Shown: positions 53,854 through 64,000 of the stretch, one piece after another
How the letters are laid out: every line of letters starts with the position of its first letter
Position numbering within the stretch: the stretch's first letter is position 1
Program-made: the position numbers and the translations under genes
Source of the DNA: Pythium myriotylum
Lineage: Eukaryota > Oomycota > Peronosporomycetes > Pythiales > Pythiaceae
Direction: 5' to 3'
NCBI GenBank assembly: GCA_023091665.1
Contig: JALJCQ010000004.1
Coordinates: 1,984,001-2,048,000 of the forward strand
Length of the DNA stretch: 64,000 nt
The notes under the pieces: model-generated
What the model was told of the DNA's origin: nothing
Seen by the model: the letters and a program-made list of their open reading frames with translations, nothing else
Database searches by the model: none

Positions 53854-55295
53854 TCACATCAAGTCCGAGACCAAGAGCTGCTCGTCCACCTCCGCCCTGT
53901 AGGACGTGTACTGGCCTCCAACCATCGACAAACTGTACGTGGGAGGGCCAAAGGCCTCGGAGCCACTGTCGGGAAAGCCGAAGACGGCGTGATGCAGCGT
54001 CGTTGGCTGCCAGTCCATGAGAATCGAGCTCGCTCCAGGCGGCAGAGAGGGAAGCGCTGGCTTGGGCTGCTCGTACTTGATCGGCACGACTTCTTCCGCC
54101 CGCGATGACGGCGCAATGAGCACCTCCCATAACTCAGCGTCGATGTCGCTGTCGTCGATGAGCACGAGCGGAGAGACCGAGCCGTCGTCGTCGAGCGGTA
54201 TGTCGTTTGGCTCAGAGAACTTGGCGCGTGAGTCCACACTCTCCATGTCCGTGTCTGCGTTCGTCACAATCGCACGATCCTCAGCCTCGTCGGTAGACAG
54301 CACGAGTTCCTCGTGGTCGAGACCGACGAGCAGGGACTCAACATCCTCGTCGTCAGCCACGTCGCCGTCTGAATCTGCCCGAGCGAAGTGCTGGACCTCG
54401 TCAATCAGTACTTGCGGCAGCGAGAAGCAGTCGTCGTCGTCCTCGTCGTCGTCACCGTTGTCGTCCAGCAGAAAAAATGCGTGGTCAGCTCGGTACTCGG
54501 GCTCTAATTGGCTCGGGCACATTGCGACCGAGTCGGGTGAGAGCGATCCAGGTTCGAGCTTCAAGTCCGTCGAGCAGCAGTATGGCGGCGATACAGGCAC
54601 CGACCTGAGTTCAAAAGGGTGGGGCTTTGGCGCGAGCAAGGTGTCGTACTCGGCGCGCGACGAAACAGCCGAGCTGCTTGCTGGGGAAACATCACAGCGC
54701 TTCACCTTGGCCTTCATCGACGAGTGCCAGTGGTTCTTTACCGCGTTATCCGTGCGGCCTGGTAGCCGCTCCGTGATTTTTGCCCAACGATTGCCATACT
54801 TGGCTTGCATCTTGCGAATGATCTCGTCTTCCTCAGGGGTCCACGGGCCTTTCTTGATTGCCGGGTTGAGCTGGTTGTGCCAGCGCTCACGGCACTGCTT
54901 CCCGTTGCGACCGGGCAAGTACGAGGCAATCACGGCCCACTTGCTCGGTCCATGTGTCTTGACCAGATCGATCATGCGCATATCTTCACTCGGGCACCAA
55001 GGCTTCTTGACGGCTGATCCATGATTTTGAAGCTCATTCCACCGCTGATTGCATTGGTTTGGCGTCTTTTGCTGAAAGAACGTGGCGATTGCCTTCCATT
55101 TCTTGCCGCCGTGCTTGTAGACGGCCTGGCGAAGTACGTCGTCCTAGTTACCAAGGTTGGCCACGTGAGATTCGACCAAGACACACGCAAGAATGGTGCA
55201 CGAACCTCCTCTGGCGTCCACACGACTGAAGTGTAGTTTGTTGCCGTGAGTTTTGGGTAGCTCCTAGTGAAGATCGGTGAGTCATCCACATCCAT
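53854..55295 (-). CDS. R1R2R3 MYB transcription factor
   Basis: Two exons in phase (55295-55206, 55143-53854) give 459 residues. Three consecutive MYB repeats with the tryptophan pattern: R1 [42 protein letters not shown]2 [47 protein letters not shown]3 [47 protein letters not shown]. The intron splits R1 just after the first Trp. R2/R3 [13 protein letters not shown] and [13 protein letters not shown] are the base-contact helices. The C-terminal 300 residues are acidic ([23 protein letters not shown]) and look like an activation region. 3R-MYBs control cell-cycle genes in plants and animals and developmental stages in oomycetes; the target set here is unknown. Confidence 0.93.
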
Positions 55296-55363
55296 CGCAG
55301 TCAAGTGTGCCCATCACTCACTTCTTCGTGCTTTTTCTCTGATAAGGAGCGAACCGTCGGTCC

Positions 55364-55930
55364 ATGGCTGCCGGTGAAGGGTGCAAGTCAGGTGGAGGAA
55401 AGATTTCGACCTGAGTGTAAGGGTCCAAGCTTGCAAGTGCATGAAAGCCGGGGACTTCGCTGGAACAGAAGCTGCAAGTTCTCTGGTCCACGAAAAAGGA
55501 CGCGAAAGTCGAAGTGTGGGACTCGACGTTGCCATTAATGAGCGGGGACAAGACCACTACGATCACTGCAAGAATATTGGCGTGATGCAGCAACGTCCCC
55601 AGCGTCCCAACGTGTCGCTGCGCGAGACATGCGGCCAGAGAAGTGGGGCAACATGGAAAATGTGTTGCTCTGTAAGATTGTTGGCCGTGATTCCGAGACG
55701 GGGCTTCTGCGTCGGCGAATGGATTGGCTGGTTTCTTGTGAACGTCGCAAGCGACCGCCCAGTCGCGAAAGCTCAACGAGCAGGGACAGGAATGTGCAAT
55801 AATATCGTCCTCGCTTGTTGACGACGAGTCTGTGGCCACGTTTGCAGCGTCCCATGCACACCGTCTTTCGCCATCCTCTCATCATGTGCTGGAGTCCCTT
55901 GCAGTCTGGAATGACTACTGGAAGAGCTGA
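55364..55930 (+). pseudogene. Frame-broken gene or error-rich gene, unknown product
   Basis: No single frame gives a convincing protein, but protein-like, Trp-rich segments follow one another in alternating frames. The ATG at 55364 opens MAAGEG. SQVEERFRPECKGPSLQVHESRG is in the next frame. LEQKLQVLWSTKKDAKVEVWD follows from 55448 on. Then SLQEYWRDAATSPASQRVAARD and RPEKWGNMENVLLCKIVGRD in a third. The end is RKLNEQGQECAIISSSLVDDES...VWNDYWKS with a stop near 55928. Each frame change falls at a G or C run. Either this is a decayed gene or the base calls are poor. A competing frame (55381-55821) and an antisense frame are also open. I do not recognise the family. Confidence 0.35.
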
Positions 55931-56101
55931 CATCAAGGAAGCAAGACGAAGCATGGAGAAGGAGTTCAGTGACACGATCCGAGTAAGCGTCAAGTCGAGC
56001 AGTCTGGTGGTGTCAACGGAAAGGCGGTATCGCATACTCGACACAGAAGTTCGGAAGGATTGTTTGACTTGCTGCAAGTTGCGAGCCCATTATGAATGAT
56101 G

Positions 56102-58026
56102 TCAATATTTGATAGTTAGACCCGTGAGCAGTGGGTGCCCGGTAATCACAAGATCGTCGCGCGAGTGGCACGTCAAAAAGCGCGCCGTGATCTGGGTGCA
56201 ACCCCACAGAACAAGCGACTCCAACTTTTCGGCGTGGTCGATGAAGATGCCGAGGCAGTCCTCGGTGATGTTGCGGCAAAAGGAAATGTCGAGTGTTGTC
56301 AGACTTTCGGTGCAATGGGTTTGCAAGGCGACGATCGCGGCGTCGGTGGTCTCCTGAGGTATTCATGACCAAGTAATTCCAGAAAAATTGTCAGATACAA
56401 CCACAACCAAGGATTTAGTCCAACACTTACCGCGACGCTTGACATTTCCAGCCGTTCCAAGTAGGCATTTGCACCTAGAGCAAGATATTCGATCGCAGCA
56501 TCCGTCAGACCGAGGCAGCGGCGGATCGTCACACGGCGCAAAGCGTGTCCAAGGCGTTGGATCTGGGATGATGCCAACAAAGCAACAGTATTAGCCTTTG
56601 CCACGCGCGGCGGCGCCTACTTTGAAGTACGAACCGGTTCGAAGCTGGCGTCCGTGAGCTCGTGAAGGTCCGAGACATCAAGCACGCGCAGTTTGCGGCA
56701 GTTCTCGAGCGCGGCCCTGACCGCGATATCCGAGAGCTGCGAGCATCGAGCGAGCGACAGATCCTCCAGCTCCGGGAGCTTGGACGTGAGCTCCCCAATA
56801 AAAGCGTCACTGATTTTCTCCATCTGGTTAAGCTCCAACTTGCGAAGGCTTTGCATCTTGAGCAGTGCCTGAAGCGCTGTATCATCAAGCTGTGGACACT
56901 CGGATAGTGACAGCGCGTATAAGTGCTGCAGTTCACTGAAGTACTGGATTGACGCAGCTGTGATGCGCTGGTTGCACGATAGCTCGAACTCCTGAAGAGA
57001 TGGTGCGCAGCGTCGCACCAGAGCTTCAATACCTGCGTCTGAGAGGCGGTAGCAGCCATTCATGGCGAGCTGCTCGACGGAGCGAAGTGAATCACTTCAA
57101 TACAGATCCACGCATTGAATGTGTAAGTGTGCGCCCAAGAAACAGCTGAGGCTTATCTTAACTTACCTAAGTTCCACGATCACACTATCGGACACGCTGC
57201 GGCCGCACAGACCGAGTCGAAGAATTGTCAACGTGAGGCCCTCCGCCGCGCACTGTTGTAGAGCATTAATGAGCGAGGCCTCGTCAATGTTGGAACAATC
57301 CGGAATGTCGATTTCCGTCACGCCCGGGAAGATGAACAGCGGTAAAACTGCGCGGTTGAAAAGCCACCAATGAGTGCCTACCTTCTCCATCCAACATCAC
57401 AGGCTCAACCAACCGTCCGGCTTCATTAGCCGTAGCTTGACGACCGCGTTGGCCACGCGATGCCGTGTCGTCGCGTCAACGTACTCGAGCGTGGGCATGA
57501 CCTCGATGTGTTTTGCGATGCACTGCAGCGCGATCTCCTGGAGCCGCGGCAGCGTGCGTTCGAGCGTGCGGATCGACTTGCGCGGCTTCTTCTTGGGCAC
57601 CCACACGGGCTTCTCCACTTCCTCGGTCTCGCCTGCCGCGGCGCGCTCGAGCTGCTCCAGTCGAGCGGCCTGCGCGGCCTGTCGCTGCTCACCGAGCGCG
57701 CGCGCAGTCTCGAAGTACCCAGGCCACGACTCTTTGCTTTCGCTCGCTGCGGAGGACGCGCTCGCTGGCGCAGCAGCCGGTCCGGCGCTCGCTCGGTGGC
57801 GACGCGCCGCCTGAGAGTTGGCGGCTGGCGGCGCCTCGCCGCGCGCAAAGTACATGGCGCGCTCGTTGGTGACGCGTCCGCCGCGCGGCGCCGGTTGCTC
57901 GGGCATCTCCTGGTCGCCGTCGGCGTCGGCGTCGGCGTCGGCGTCGACGGGCTCGGCCATGGGATCGTCTTCCTTCTGCTCGGCTGCCGCGCGGCGCGAC
58001 CGGCGCGACGCGGCACGGCGCTTCAT
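56102..58026 (-). CDS. RAD7-like leucine-rich-repeat protein
   Basis: Five exons in phase (58026-57414, 57347-57167, 57094-56635, 56562-56431, 56353-56102) give 545 residues, close to yeast Rad7 (565). The N-terminal 150 residues are charged and low-complexity, with a (DA)n tract from a GCGTCG microsatellite near 57915-57945. Then LERTLPRLQEIALQCIAKHIEVMPTLEYV and LRLMKPDVLPLFIFPGVTEIDIPDCSNID lead into cysteine-type LRRs: LTILRLGLCGRSVSD, LAMNGCYRLSDAGIEALVRRC, LSLSECPQLDDTALQALLKM, LSLARCSQLSDIAVRAALENC, VTIRRCLGLTDAAIEYLALG, LDISFCRNITEDCLGIF. Rad7 acts with Rad16 in global nucleotide-excision repair and as a cullin E3 adaptor. A plain AMN1/F-box LRR role is the alternative. Confidence 0.8.
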
Positions 58027-58222
58027 CCCGTCGCGCTTCGATTCGCGAATGTGGGATGCAGGTAGTGTGATCCGGTGTGTCTGTCGAGGACAGCTCTTCT
58101 CAGCAGCTACGAACTGTGTATTGGTCAAAATTAGACTAGGAAGCGCTAGGATTGGTGGAAACGACTTCAACTCCCGCGTCGACGCCCGAATTCGGCGCAC
58201 CCGCTGGCGCCAAAGACGTCTT

Positions 58223-61200
58223 CTACTTGGGCGTGGCCGCCACGAACGCGCCCGTGACGATCGAGCCGTCGAGCAGCACGAGGTTGTCGGGACAGAGGTA
58301 GCCGTTGGCGTTGGCGCGCGCGCAAAAGTCCGACTTCTGGCCCTCGCTGTTGACCGTGAGCACGCGCACGAAGTAGAGCTTGCCCGAGTCGAGCGCCGTG
58401 AGCAGCGCCGACGTCGTCGTCACGCTCACCCAGCTCGTGCCCGTGAAGTCGGCGTTGTCCGACCACTGCACCAGGTAGCTCTCGAAGCTCGAGCCGCCGA
58501 AGACCACGTCCAGGTCCGCGAAGATCGGGCACGCGAGCGGCACGAGCTGCGTGCCCGAGCACGGCATGCCGTGCGCCGGGATCCGCGGCGCCTGCCACGA
58601 GACCAGCAGCTCGCCCGCGTTGGTCGTCGGCGCGACCTGCAGCGAGTGCGGCTTGCCCGGACGCGTGTTGACGGGCACGAGCGACGCCGGCGTCGAGGTC
58701 TGCGGCGTGCCAGGCCCTCCCGAGTTGACGGCGAAGACGCGCACGTAGTAGACAGTGCCGGGCGAGAGCAGCGTGATGGTGTACGAGCGCTGCGTGACGT
58801 CGGCGATCTTGGCAGTTGTCGCGTCGGCGCCGATCGAGTCGAAGCCCGCCGAGATGTCCCACTGCACGATGTAGCCCGAGATGGCGTCGCCGCCGTTGTC
58901 GTCGGGCACGTTCCATTGCACAGTGAGCATCGTGAGCGCCGTGACGCCCAGCGTCACCTGCGTCGGCGCGCTCGGCGTTGTGTACGGGTTGAGCGACGTC
59001 GGCGACGAGATCTGGTACTGCCCGAAGCCCTGCGAGTTGCGCGCCTTGACGCGCACGTAGTAGAACGTGCCCTTGACGAGGTTGGACATCACGCGGTAGT
59101 ACGGTGCACCGCCCGCGAGCAGCACGACCGAGCCGCTCTGCACTGTCGTGAATGCATTGTCCGTTGCCCACTCGACGACGTACTCGACGACCGTGTCACC
59201 GCCATTGTCGTCCGGCGGGCTGAAGAGTACCTTGAGGTCCGAGACCGAGAGCACCTGAAGCGTGACGCCCGTCGGAGGACCTGGCACGACCATGGGCTTC
59301 TGAGGGTTGGGCGCTTGCGCTGGCAGGCTGAAGCCCACCTGGTTGAACGCGTAGACGCGTGCGTAGTAGAGCTGGCCCTTGTTCAGCGCGCCGACCGTCG
59401 GGATCACCTTGGCGCCCGTGCAGATCGGATTGTTCACGCCCGCCGTGACCTTGGTCGTCGTCACAGTGTACGTGGCGCCGTTGCAGACGTTGTCCACGCA
59501 CGTGAGCGACGCGGTCACGTCGGGCGCGAGCACGAAGTCGTCGCCGACGTCCTTGAACGTGATGGTCCACGAGTAGCCGCCGTCGCTCGCGGCCGTGGCC
59601 GAGCGCACGACCTGCACGCTGTTAATGGTCGAGAGATACTCGAGCTTGGACTGCAGCGAGCCCGAGAGCTCGCGCCGCTGGAACGGGAAGGTCGGGAGGC
59701 TCGCGCACGTGTCCGTGCACACAGCGCAGGCCGTGCAGAAGACGAGCGACTTGGACGGCGCGGCGTCGCCGATCTCGCTACTGGCCATCGCGACGGCGTT
59801 CCACGGGATCGGCTCGGTCCTGAGCACGACGTTCTGGCGGGTCAGCAGGAGGTTGAAGAAGCCGTTGCCGATCGCACTGCCTGTGGCGCCCACACGCGAC
59901 GTCTGCACGCGCCAGACGGCGTACGTGGGTGCAGTCGGACACCAAAAGTCCTCCACGCCGCGGTTGCGGAAGAGCGGCGATGGATCGTACTCGACACGGT
60001 ACATGCGCACAGCACTGCCGCCATCACTCGTCGGTGCAGCCCACGAGGCCGTGAGCTGCGTGGCCACGCCCGGGTTCACGTCCACGAGGACTTGGGTCGG
60101 CGACGACGGCACCTGCACGGGCGGTACGATCGTCGTGGGCGCCGACTTGACGCGCACGCCGAGCCCTAGTGCGTTCTTGGCCGTCACGGCCACGAAGTAC
60201 GACTTGCCGGCCTGGAGCCCCGTGATCTTGTAAGTCAGCGCCGTGGCGTCGATCGTCTCGTAGAAGTTGTAGTCCACGGCGGTCTCGCCAGGGTTTGCGA
60301 GTGCCGCGATGCCCGTGAGGAACGTGCCCCACGTTCCTGGGCAGCTGTCGTCACCCGGTACGCAGAGTTTCCCCAGTCGACCGACAGCGTTGTCGCCGTC
60401 CTTGATGCCGACGAAGGCATCGGCGGGCGTGATCTTGGACGCGTCGACGATCAACGGTGGTAGGTTCCCGACTGCCGACTCGAATGAGATGGTCCAGACA
60501 AATCCGTTTTGCGACGGGCCTTGGAGATTCACAGAGACTTTACCGACGGTTGGCAGCGCCTCGAGCGCGAGTTTGAGATCGGCAGGCGCGATGGTTGCAG
60601 ACAGATAGTTAGACCAGGCTGAGCCTTTGTAGCTCAGGCGGAAGTAGCCACCGACAGTCGTCGCCGCGTGCGATGTCATGAGCACCTGCACTTCGCGTCG
60701 ACCCGGGAACCCTGGCTGGGGCACGGCAACGCCCGCCTGTGCCTCGAAGACGCGGCCTGTGACGTCCGTGCCGTCGACAAGATTGACGAACTGGAATTGG
60801 ATCATGGGCTGGTTGCCAGCGTTCAGTGCGCCAAGGAAAGTCACGCGCCACTGGAAGCCCTGAACGATGTTGATAGTCGAGCGCGCCACCTCGACGTGCT
60901 GCACGACCTGAGCGCCTCCCACGATGATATTCATGAGCGCACTGCGCACATTTTCGGGTGTCACATCGACAGGCATATCGCCCGTGGCACCACCACCGAA
61001 CGCCAGGTTGAACCGCGCCGTCGTCGGCGCCGTCGTCCACTTGATCTCGATCACTTGGATCTCTGGCTGCGACCCCGTGCCCCACCACTCGACACGGTAG
61101 CTCGTGATTGGTAATCCGCCGTTGGCGATCGGCGGCTGCCACGTTACGGTCGCTGCGTCGATCGGCGTCGGAGCTGTGGTGACAGTCGAGACCTTGACGT

Positions 61201-64000
61201 TCACGGGCCCGTCCGGGTTCCTCGTGGGCGCTAACGGGTTTGGCGCCAGCGTCGCGCGTGAGTAGCCGATCGCGTTTGTGGCCTTAACTTGGACGAAGTA
61301 CTTGACGCCCGTCTGAAGGTTGTTGAGGTAGTAGACCAGAGGGCCGCCGGGGTACAGCGCCGGGAGGTTAGCGATCGGAACGTTCGTTGGCGCCGCCTTG
61401 GTCACCGAGTCGAACGTCGACACCGTGTCGATATCGACCCAGTACCCAGTAATCGCGGCGCCACCGAGCCCCTGGCCGTCACGCGTCGGTGGCTGGATCT
61501 GCACTTCGAGCGTCGTGCCGGAGAATGGGTAGAGGAAGACGCTCACGGGCGGGTCGGGCACTGTGTCCTTGGTCGTCGCCGACAGCGGAAAGCTCCACTT
61601 GCGATTGTTTGGCGGGTTCCCGTTCATCGCGATCTGCTGCACTGGCACCGAGTTGACGGCCGCGACACGCACGAAGTACTTGGTCGCGATCACGAGGTTC
61701 GGGATCAGGTAACGAAATGGCGGAGAGCCCTGGATCTGGAGGCCAGAGAGCACTGCGGGTGCGTACGTGTAGTAAAACATAGCGTAGGAAGCGGTATTGA
61801 AGTTGTCACAACCGTGGCCGTTGTCCACGTCAATACGAGCAGCAGCGATCGCGGCTACGCTCATGACGCACTGGCTGTCGCCGATGGTGAAACGCGTGCC
61901 CACCTGCATCATGGCCAGCAACGACTGCGAGACCGTCAGTACGTTGATCTTGAGCGCCACGGCGCAGGCTGAGCAAATGGGAAGTCCGTGCTTGAAATCG
62001 CTCTTGATATCCCATTGCACGAGGTAGGACGAAATGTCGTTGTTGAAGTTGGGGTTCACGTTCATAGACGCGAGTGCAGGCGGCGAGAAAAAGACCTCGA
62101 TCTCCTTACCCGAGACCACGACCAAGTCAACATTCGATGGTGCGTTCGGTACTTGGCTCGGCGTCGCACGGACGGGGCCATTCACGAGCGGTTGTCCTTT
62201 GCCGTTGTCGTTGAATGCCGTCACGTCGATGAAGTACTCCTGCCCCATGACCAGCTTCTTAGTTGTCTGCGTTGGCACGTAGTAGCACTTTACGCAGGGG
62301 CTGCCGGACACTTTCACGGCCGAGTCAGCCGGATAGAACCGCGGGATTTTGGCGCGGAGGTACGTGAGCGGCTGCGCCACGCTGAGCATGCGAACTGACC
62401 ACACATATCCCTTCATCCACTCGTACGCCGTGATTGCCGTCGCCGTTGGGCCTAGATACCCGATCTCGCGGCTGTTGGCATCACCGAGATACAGTCGCGA
62501 GCTCTCCATGCCGTCCTGCGAAATCACGCCCGCCATGATCGTGTACCAGTTGCCGCCGAGCCGGATGACTTGCCCGGGAAGCCCATGGCTACCGCGAGCG
62601 AAGTCACAGGTCTCCCCAACCGAGCACGTGGCGTAGATCTGCCCGTTGACAACATCTAACAAGCCTGCCAGCGCCTGGTACGATTGCTCGCGGTCGACTG
62701 CGACAGTGTCAATCGTCGAAAGGTCCTCCAGCGCATACCGCAAGTCGGCAGCGCTTGACTCAGCGTTGAGCGAGCGCGTGTACTCGCCCATGTACCCGAC
62801 TTGGAACGTCCCGCTCATTCTGGCATCGTCCTCGTTGTAAACGCCGTCAATTGAGGCTGCGGGATTCATCGTGATCGTTGGTCCTCCGACCGCCGTCGAG
62901 ATCTGCAAGTTGATGTTGCCGAACACGCGATCAAAGACGATGGTAACGTCGGCGGCCGGGGCGACAGCAGCACATAGCACCGCCTGCGAACTCAACACGC
63001 GGATGCTGCCCGTCTCGGCGGCAAATAGTGTCTGCAGCTGCGTGGTCACGATCGCGAGCGTCGCGCCGAACGCGATATTCTGCGACGCCTGGCCGTAGGC
63101 GAACGTGACCGAGCCTGCGTTTCCGAGGCACTTGAACACAACGACCTCTTTGCGGTAGTTGGTAGCCCCTTGTGTCGTCTCCGTGACCGTTACCATAGTC
63201 AGGTCACTGGGGACGAGGGCTGGCAAGTTACCCGGCTTGCTCGTGAATGTGACAGCAAACTGCGAGCCAGCAGTGAGAACTCCTGTCGTCGGAGCGATCG
63301 TCACAGTGCCAATCGAAGAAATCCCGTTGAGTGCCCCAAGCAGGTCAGCCGCCGTGCTGACCCCAACTGTTAGTTGGGCTGAGATGATTCCTCGAAATGC
63401 CAGTGTGAACGGCGAGTTGTTGGCGACGCCGTTCAGGATCGCGACGGTCTGGACTTCGTTTACGAGCGCTGGCTTAGTTTGCGACCACGCGAGGCTTCTG
63501 GCTCCGGTCTGGATGCGTTGAATTTGGTAGAGCTTCTCGGGTTCGGTGATCGCAAACTCACCTGGACTCGCCGTGAACGCCGCCGCGGTGTCCCATCGGA
63601 CGAGGTACTTGGTAATGGGACTGCCGTTGTCTGTCACTGGCGGGTCAAATGAGAGCCAGAGCTGGTCGCCGACAGCATTTGAGCCCTTCATGACCTCTCG
63701 CGTGGCCACCACGACGCCGACACCAGTTAGTTTACTCCCGTTTCCTTGTAACAGCGGCAGATCTCCCGGATTCAGATTGTTGTCGAGGAATGTCACAAGC
63801 CACGTGTAGCCACCCTCGCTGTCGATAGTCGACCGCGTTACAGTGAGCGGGCCGACAATACTCAGCGCTTCCAGTTTTTCTTCGAGAGAAGACCCGTCAC
63901 CTCCGGAGTCCGTGGTCGTCGCCGGCGCATTCCAGGAGATCGGAGTCGTTGTTGAACTCAGGTACTGGAGTGTGAACGTGCCACCAATGCTGTTGCCTTT
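58223..64000 (-). CDS. Giant FnIII-repeat extracellular-type protein (5' part outside window)
   Basis: An uninterrupted reading frame of 1,925 codons that runs off the right end; there is no intron in 5.8 kb. At least eight fibronectin-III modules are visible with the pattern P.aPt.v / W..P..nGG..i..Y.V.wd (for example PSAPTQVTLGVTALTMLTVQW, DDNGGDAISGYIVQWD) and tyrosine-corner YYVRVFAVNS. Between or inside them are copies of a second module, of the form G.F.l.y.G......i.....aadL..AL..l..i..V.V.r.......W.vTF (for example LKLALEALPTVGKVSVNLQG with FVWTISF). It is rich in Thr/Val/Gly with scattered Cys pairs (CPTAP, CTACAVCTDTC). There is no C-terminal membrane span. Probably a secreted or surface adhesion protein. 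Confidence 0.88.
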   Translation of the reverse strand, partial: KGNSIGGTFTLQYLSSTTTPISWNAPATTTDSGGDGSSLEEKLEALSIVGPLTVTRSTIDSEGGYTWLVTFLDNNLNPGDLPLLQGNGSKLTGVGVVVATREVMKGSNAVGDQLWLSFDPPVTDNGSPITKYLVRWDTAAAFTASPGEFAITEPEKLYQIQRIQTGARSLAWSQTKPALVNEVQTVAILNGVANNSPFTLAFRGIISAQLTVGVSTAADLLGALNGISSIGTVTIAPTTGVLTAGSQFAVTFTSKPGNLPALVPSDLTMVTVTETTQGATNYRKEVVVFKCLGNAGSVTFAYGQASQNIAFGATLAIVTTQLQTLFAAETGSIRVLSSQAVLCAAVAPAADVTIVFDRVFGNINLQISTAVGGPTITMNPAASIDGVYNEDDARMSGTFQVGYMGEYTRSLNAESSAADLRYALEDLSTIDTVAVDREQSYQALAGLLDVVNGQIYATCSVGETCDFARGSHGLPGQVIRLGGNWYTIMAGVISQDGMESSRLYLGDANSREIGYLGPTATAITAYEWMKGYVWSVRMLSVAQPLTYLRAKIPRFYPADSAVKVSGSPCVKCYYVPTQTTKKLVMGQEYFIDVTAFNDNGKGQPLVNGPVRATPSQVPNAPSNVDLVVVSGKEIEVFFSPPALASMNVNPNFNNDISSYLVQWDIKSDFKHGLPICSACAVALKINVLTVSQSLLAMMQVGTRFTIGDSQCVMSVAAIAAARIDVDNGHGCDNFNTASYAMFYYTYAPAVLSGLQIQGSPPFRYLIPNLVIATKYFVRVAAVNSVPVQQIAMNGNPPNNRKWSFPLSATTKDTVPDPPVSVFLYPFSGTTLEVQIQPPTRDGQGLGGAAITGYWVDIDTVSTFDSVTKAAPTNVPIANLPALYPGGPLVYYLNNLQTGVKYFVQVKATNAIGYSRATLAPNPLAPTRNPDGPVNVKVSTVTTAPTPIDAATVTWQPPIANGGLPITSYRVEWWGTGSQPEIQVIEIKWTTAPTTARFNLAFGGGATGDMPVDVTPENVRSALMNIIVGGAQVVQHVEVARSTINIVQGFQWRVTFLGALNAGNQPMIQFQFVNLVDGTDVTGRVFEAQAGVAVPQPGFPGRREVQVLMTSHAATTVGGYFRLSYKGSAWSNYLSATIAPADLKLALEALPTVGKVSVNLQGPSQNGFVWTISFESAVGNLPPLIVDASKITPADAFVGIKDGDNAVGRLGKLCVPGDDSCPGTWGTFLTGIAALANPGETAVDYNFYETIDATALTYKITGLQAGKSYFVAVTAKNALGLGVRVKSAPTTIVPPVQVPSSPTQVLVDVNPGVATQLTASWAAPTSDGGSAVRMYRVEYDPSPLFRNRGVEDFWCPTAPTYAVWRVQTSRVGATGSAIGNGFFNLLLTRQNVVLRTEPIPWNAVAMASSEIGDAAPSKSLVFCTACAVCTDTCASLPTFPFQRRELSGSLQSKLEYLSTINSVQVVRSATAASDGGYSWTITFKDVGDDFVLAPDVTASLTCVDNVCNGATYTVTTTKVTAGVNNPICTGAKVIPTVGALNKGQLYYARVYAFNQVGFSLPAQAPNPQKPMVVPGPPTGVTLQVLSVSDLKVLFSPPDDNGGDTVVEYVVEWATDNAFTTVQSGSVVLLAGGAPYYRVMSNLVKGTFYYVRVKARNSQGFGQYQISSPTSLNPYTTPSAPTQVTLGVTALTMLTVQWNVPDDNGGDAISGYIVQWDISAGFDSIGADATTAKIADVTQRSYTITLLSPGTVYYVRVFAVNSGGPGTPQTSTPASLVPVNTRPGKPHSLQVAPTTNAGELLVSWQAPRIPAHGMPCSGTQLVPLACPIFADLDVVFGGSSFESYLVQWSDNADFTGTSWVSVTTTSALLTALDSGKLYFVRVLTVNSEGQKSDFCARANANGYLCPDNLVLLDGSIVTGAFVAATPK

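Noticed and set aside
57818..60169. 783-codon open frame on the plus strand
   Set aside because: Runs antisense across both RAD7 exon 1 and the FnIII gene; translation is an Arg/His/Val/Glu shadow with no domain.

Overview
The window reads as nuclear DNA of a flagellated stramenopile, most probably an oomycete (genus not assignable). Genes are dense and lie on both strands. Introns are very short (about 45-103 nt, mostly 55-75) with GT-AG ends and frequent CTAAC/TTGAC-like branch sites. Content fits the group: an intraflagellar transport gene, an R1R2R3 MYB, a gamma-class carbonic anhydrase, a protein with the stramenopile 'PMRISKK' motif, and very large fibronectin-III surface proteins. There are no operons; neighbours are mostly divergent or convergent. 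Most genes below were rebuilt by reading splice junctions by eye, and in nearly all the exon phases close exactly.

Layout. 0-9.5 kb: 3' end of a C-terminally membrane-anchored protein; IFT56; a P4-ATPase lipid flippase; a multi-span membrane protein. 9.5-14.4 kb: an RCC1-repeat protein convergent with a calcineurin-A-like phosphatase that carries its own EF-hands and a hydrophobic tail. 15.4-20.7 kb: a PMRISKK-motif protein, a coiled-coil protein, a small secreted Cys-rich protein, and a SAP-DCN1 neddylation factor. 21-26 kb: a five-part CAP-Gly/IQ/phosphatase/EF-hand protein head-to-head with a TRF-like telobox protein. 26.5-35.5 kb: a PX-AGC kinase, a membrane-anchored GH5 glycosidase, an acidic nuclear-type protein, and a BUB2-like TBC GAP. 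35.5-43.7 kb: TMEM208/SND2, an ankyrin-FYVE-like protein, ribosomal protein uL14 (RPL23), a WBP4-like U1-zinc-finger protein, gamma-CA, and a RHEB-like GTPase. 44-53 kb: a 2,842-residue SEC16. 53-64 kb: a small membrane protein, 3R-MYB, a frame-broken gene, a RAD7-like LRR protein, and the 3' end of a giant FnIII protein.

The strongest candidates for something new are the two calcium-phosphatase fusions within 12 kb (21010-24198 and 11800-14388), the SAP-DCN1 fusion, and a RHEB-like GTPase with two altered nucleotide-binding motifs. Several otherwise good genes lose frame exactly at G/C runs (18717, 39420, around 55.4-55.8 kb). Base-level indel errors are therefore likely in places, and pseudogene calls should be treated with care.
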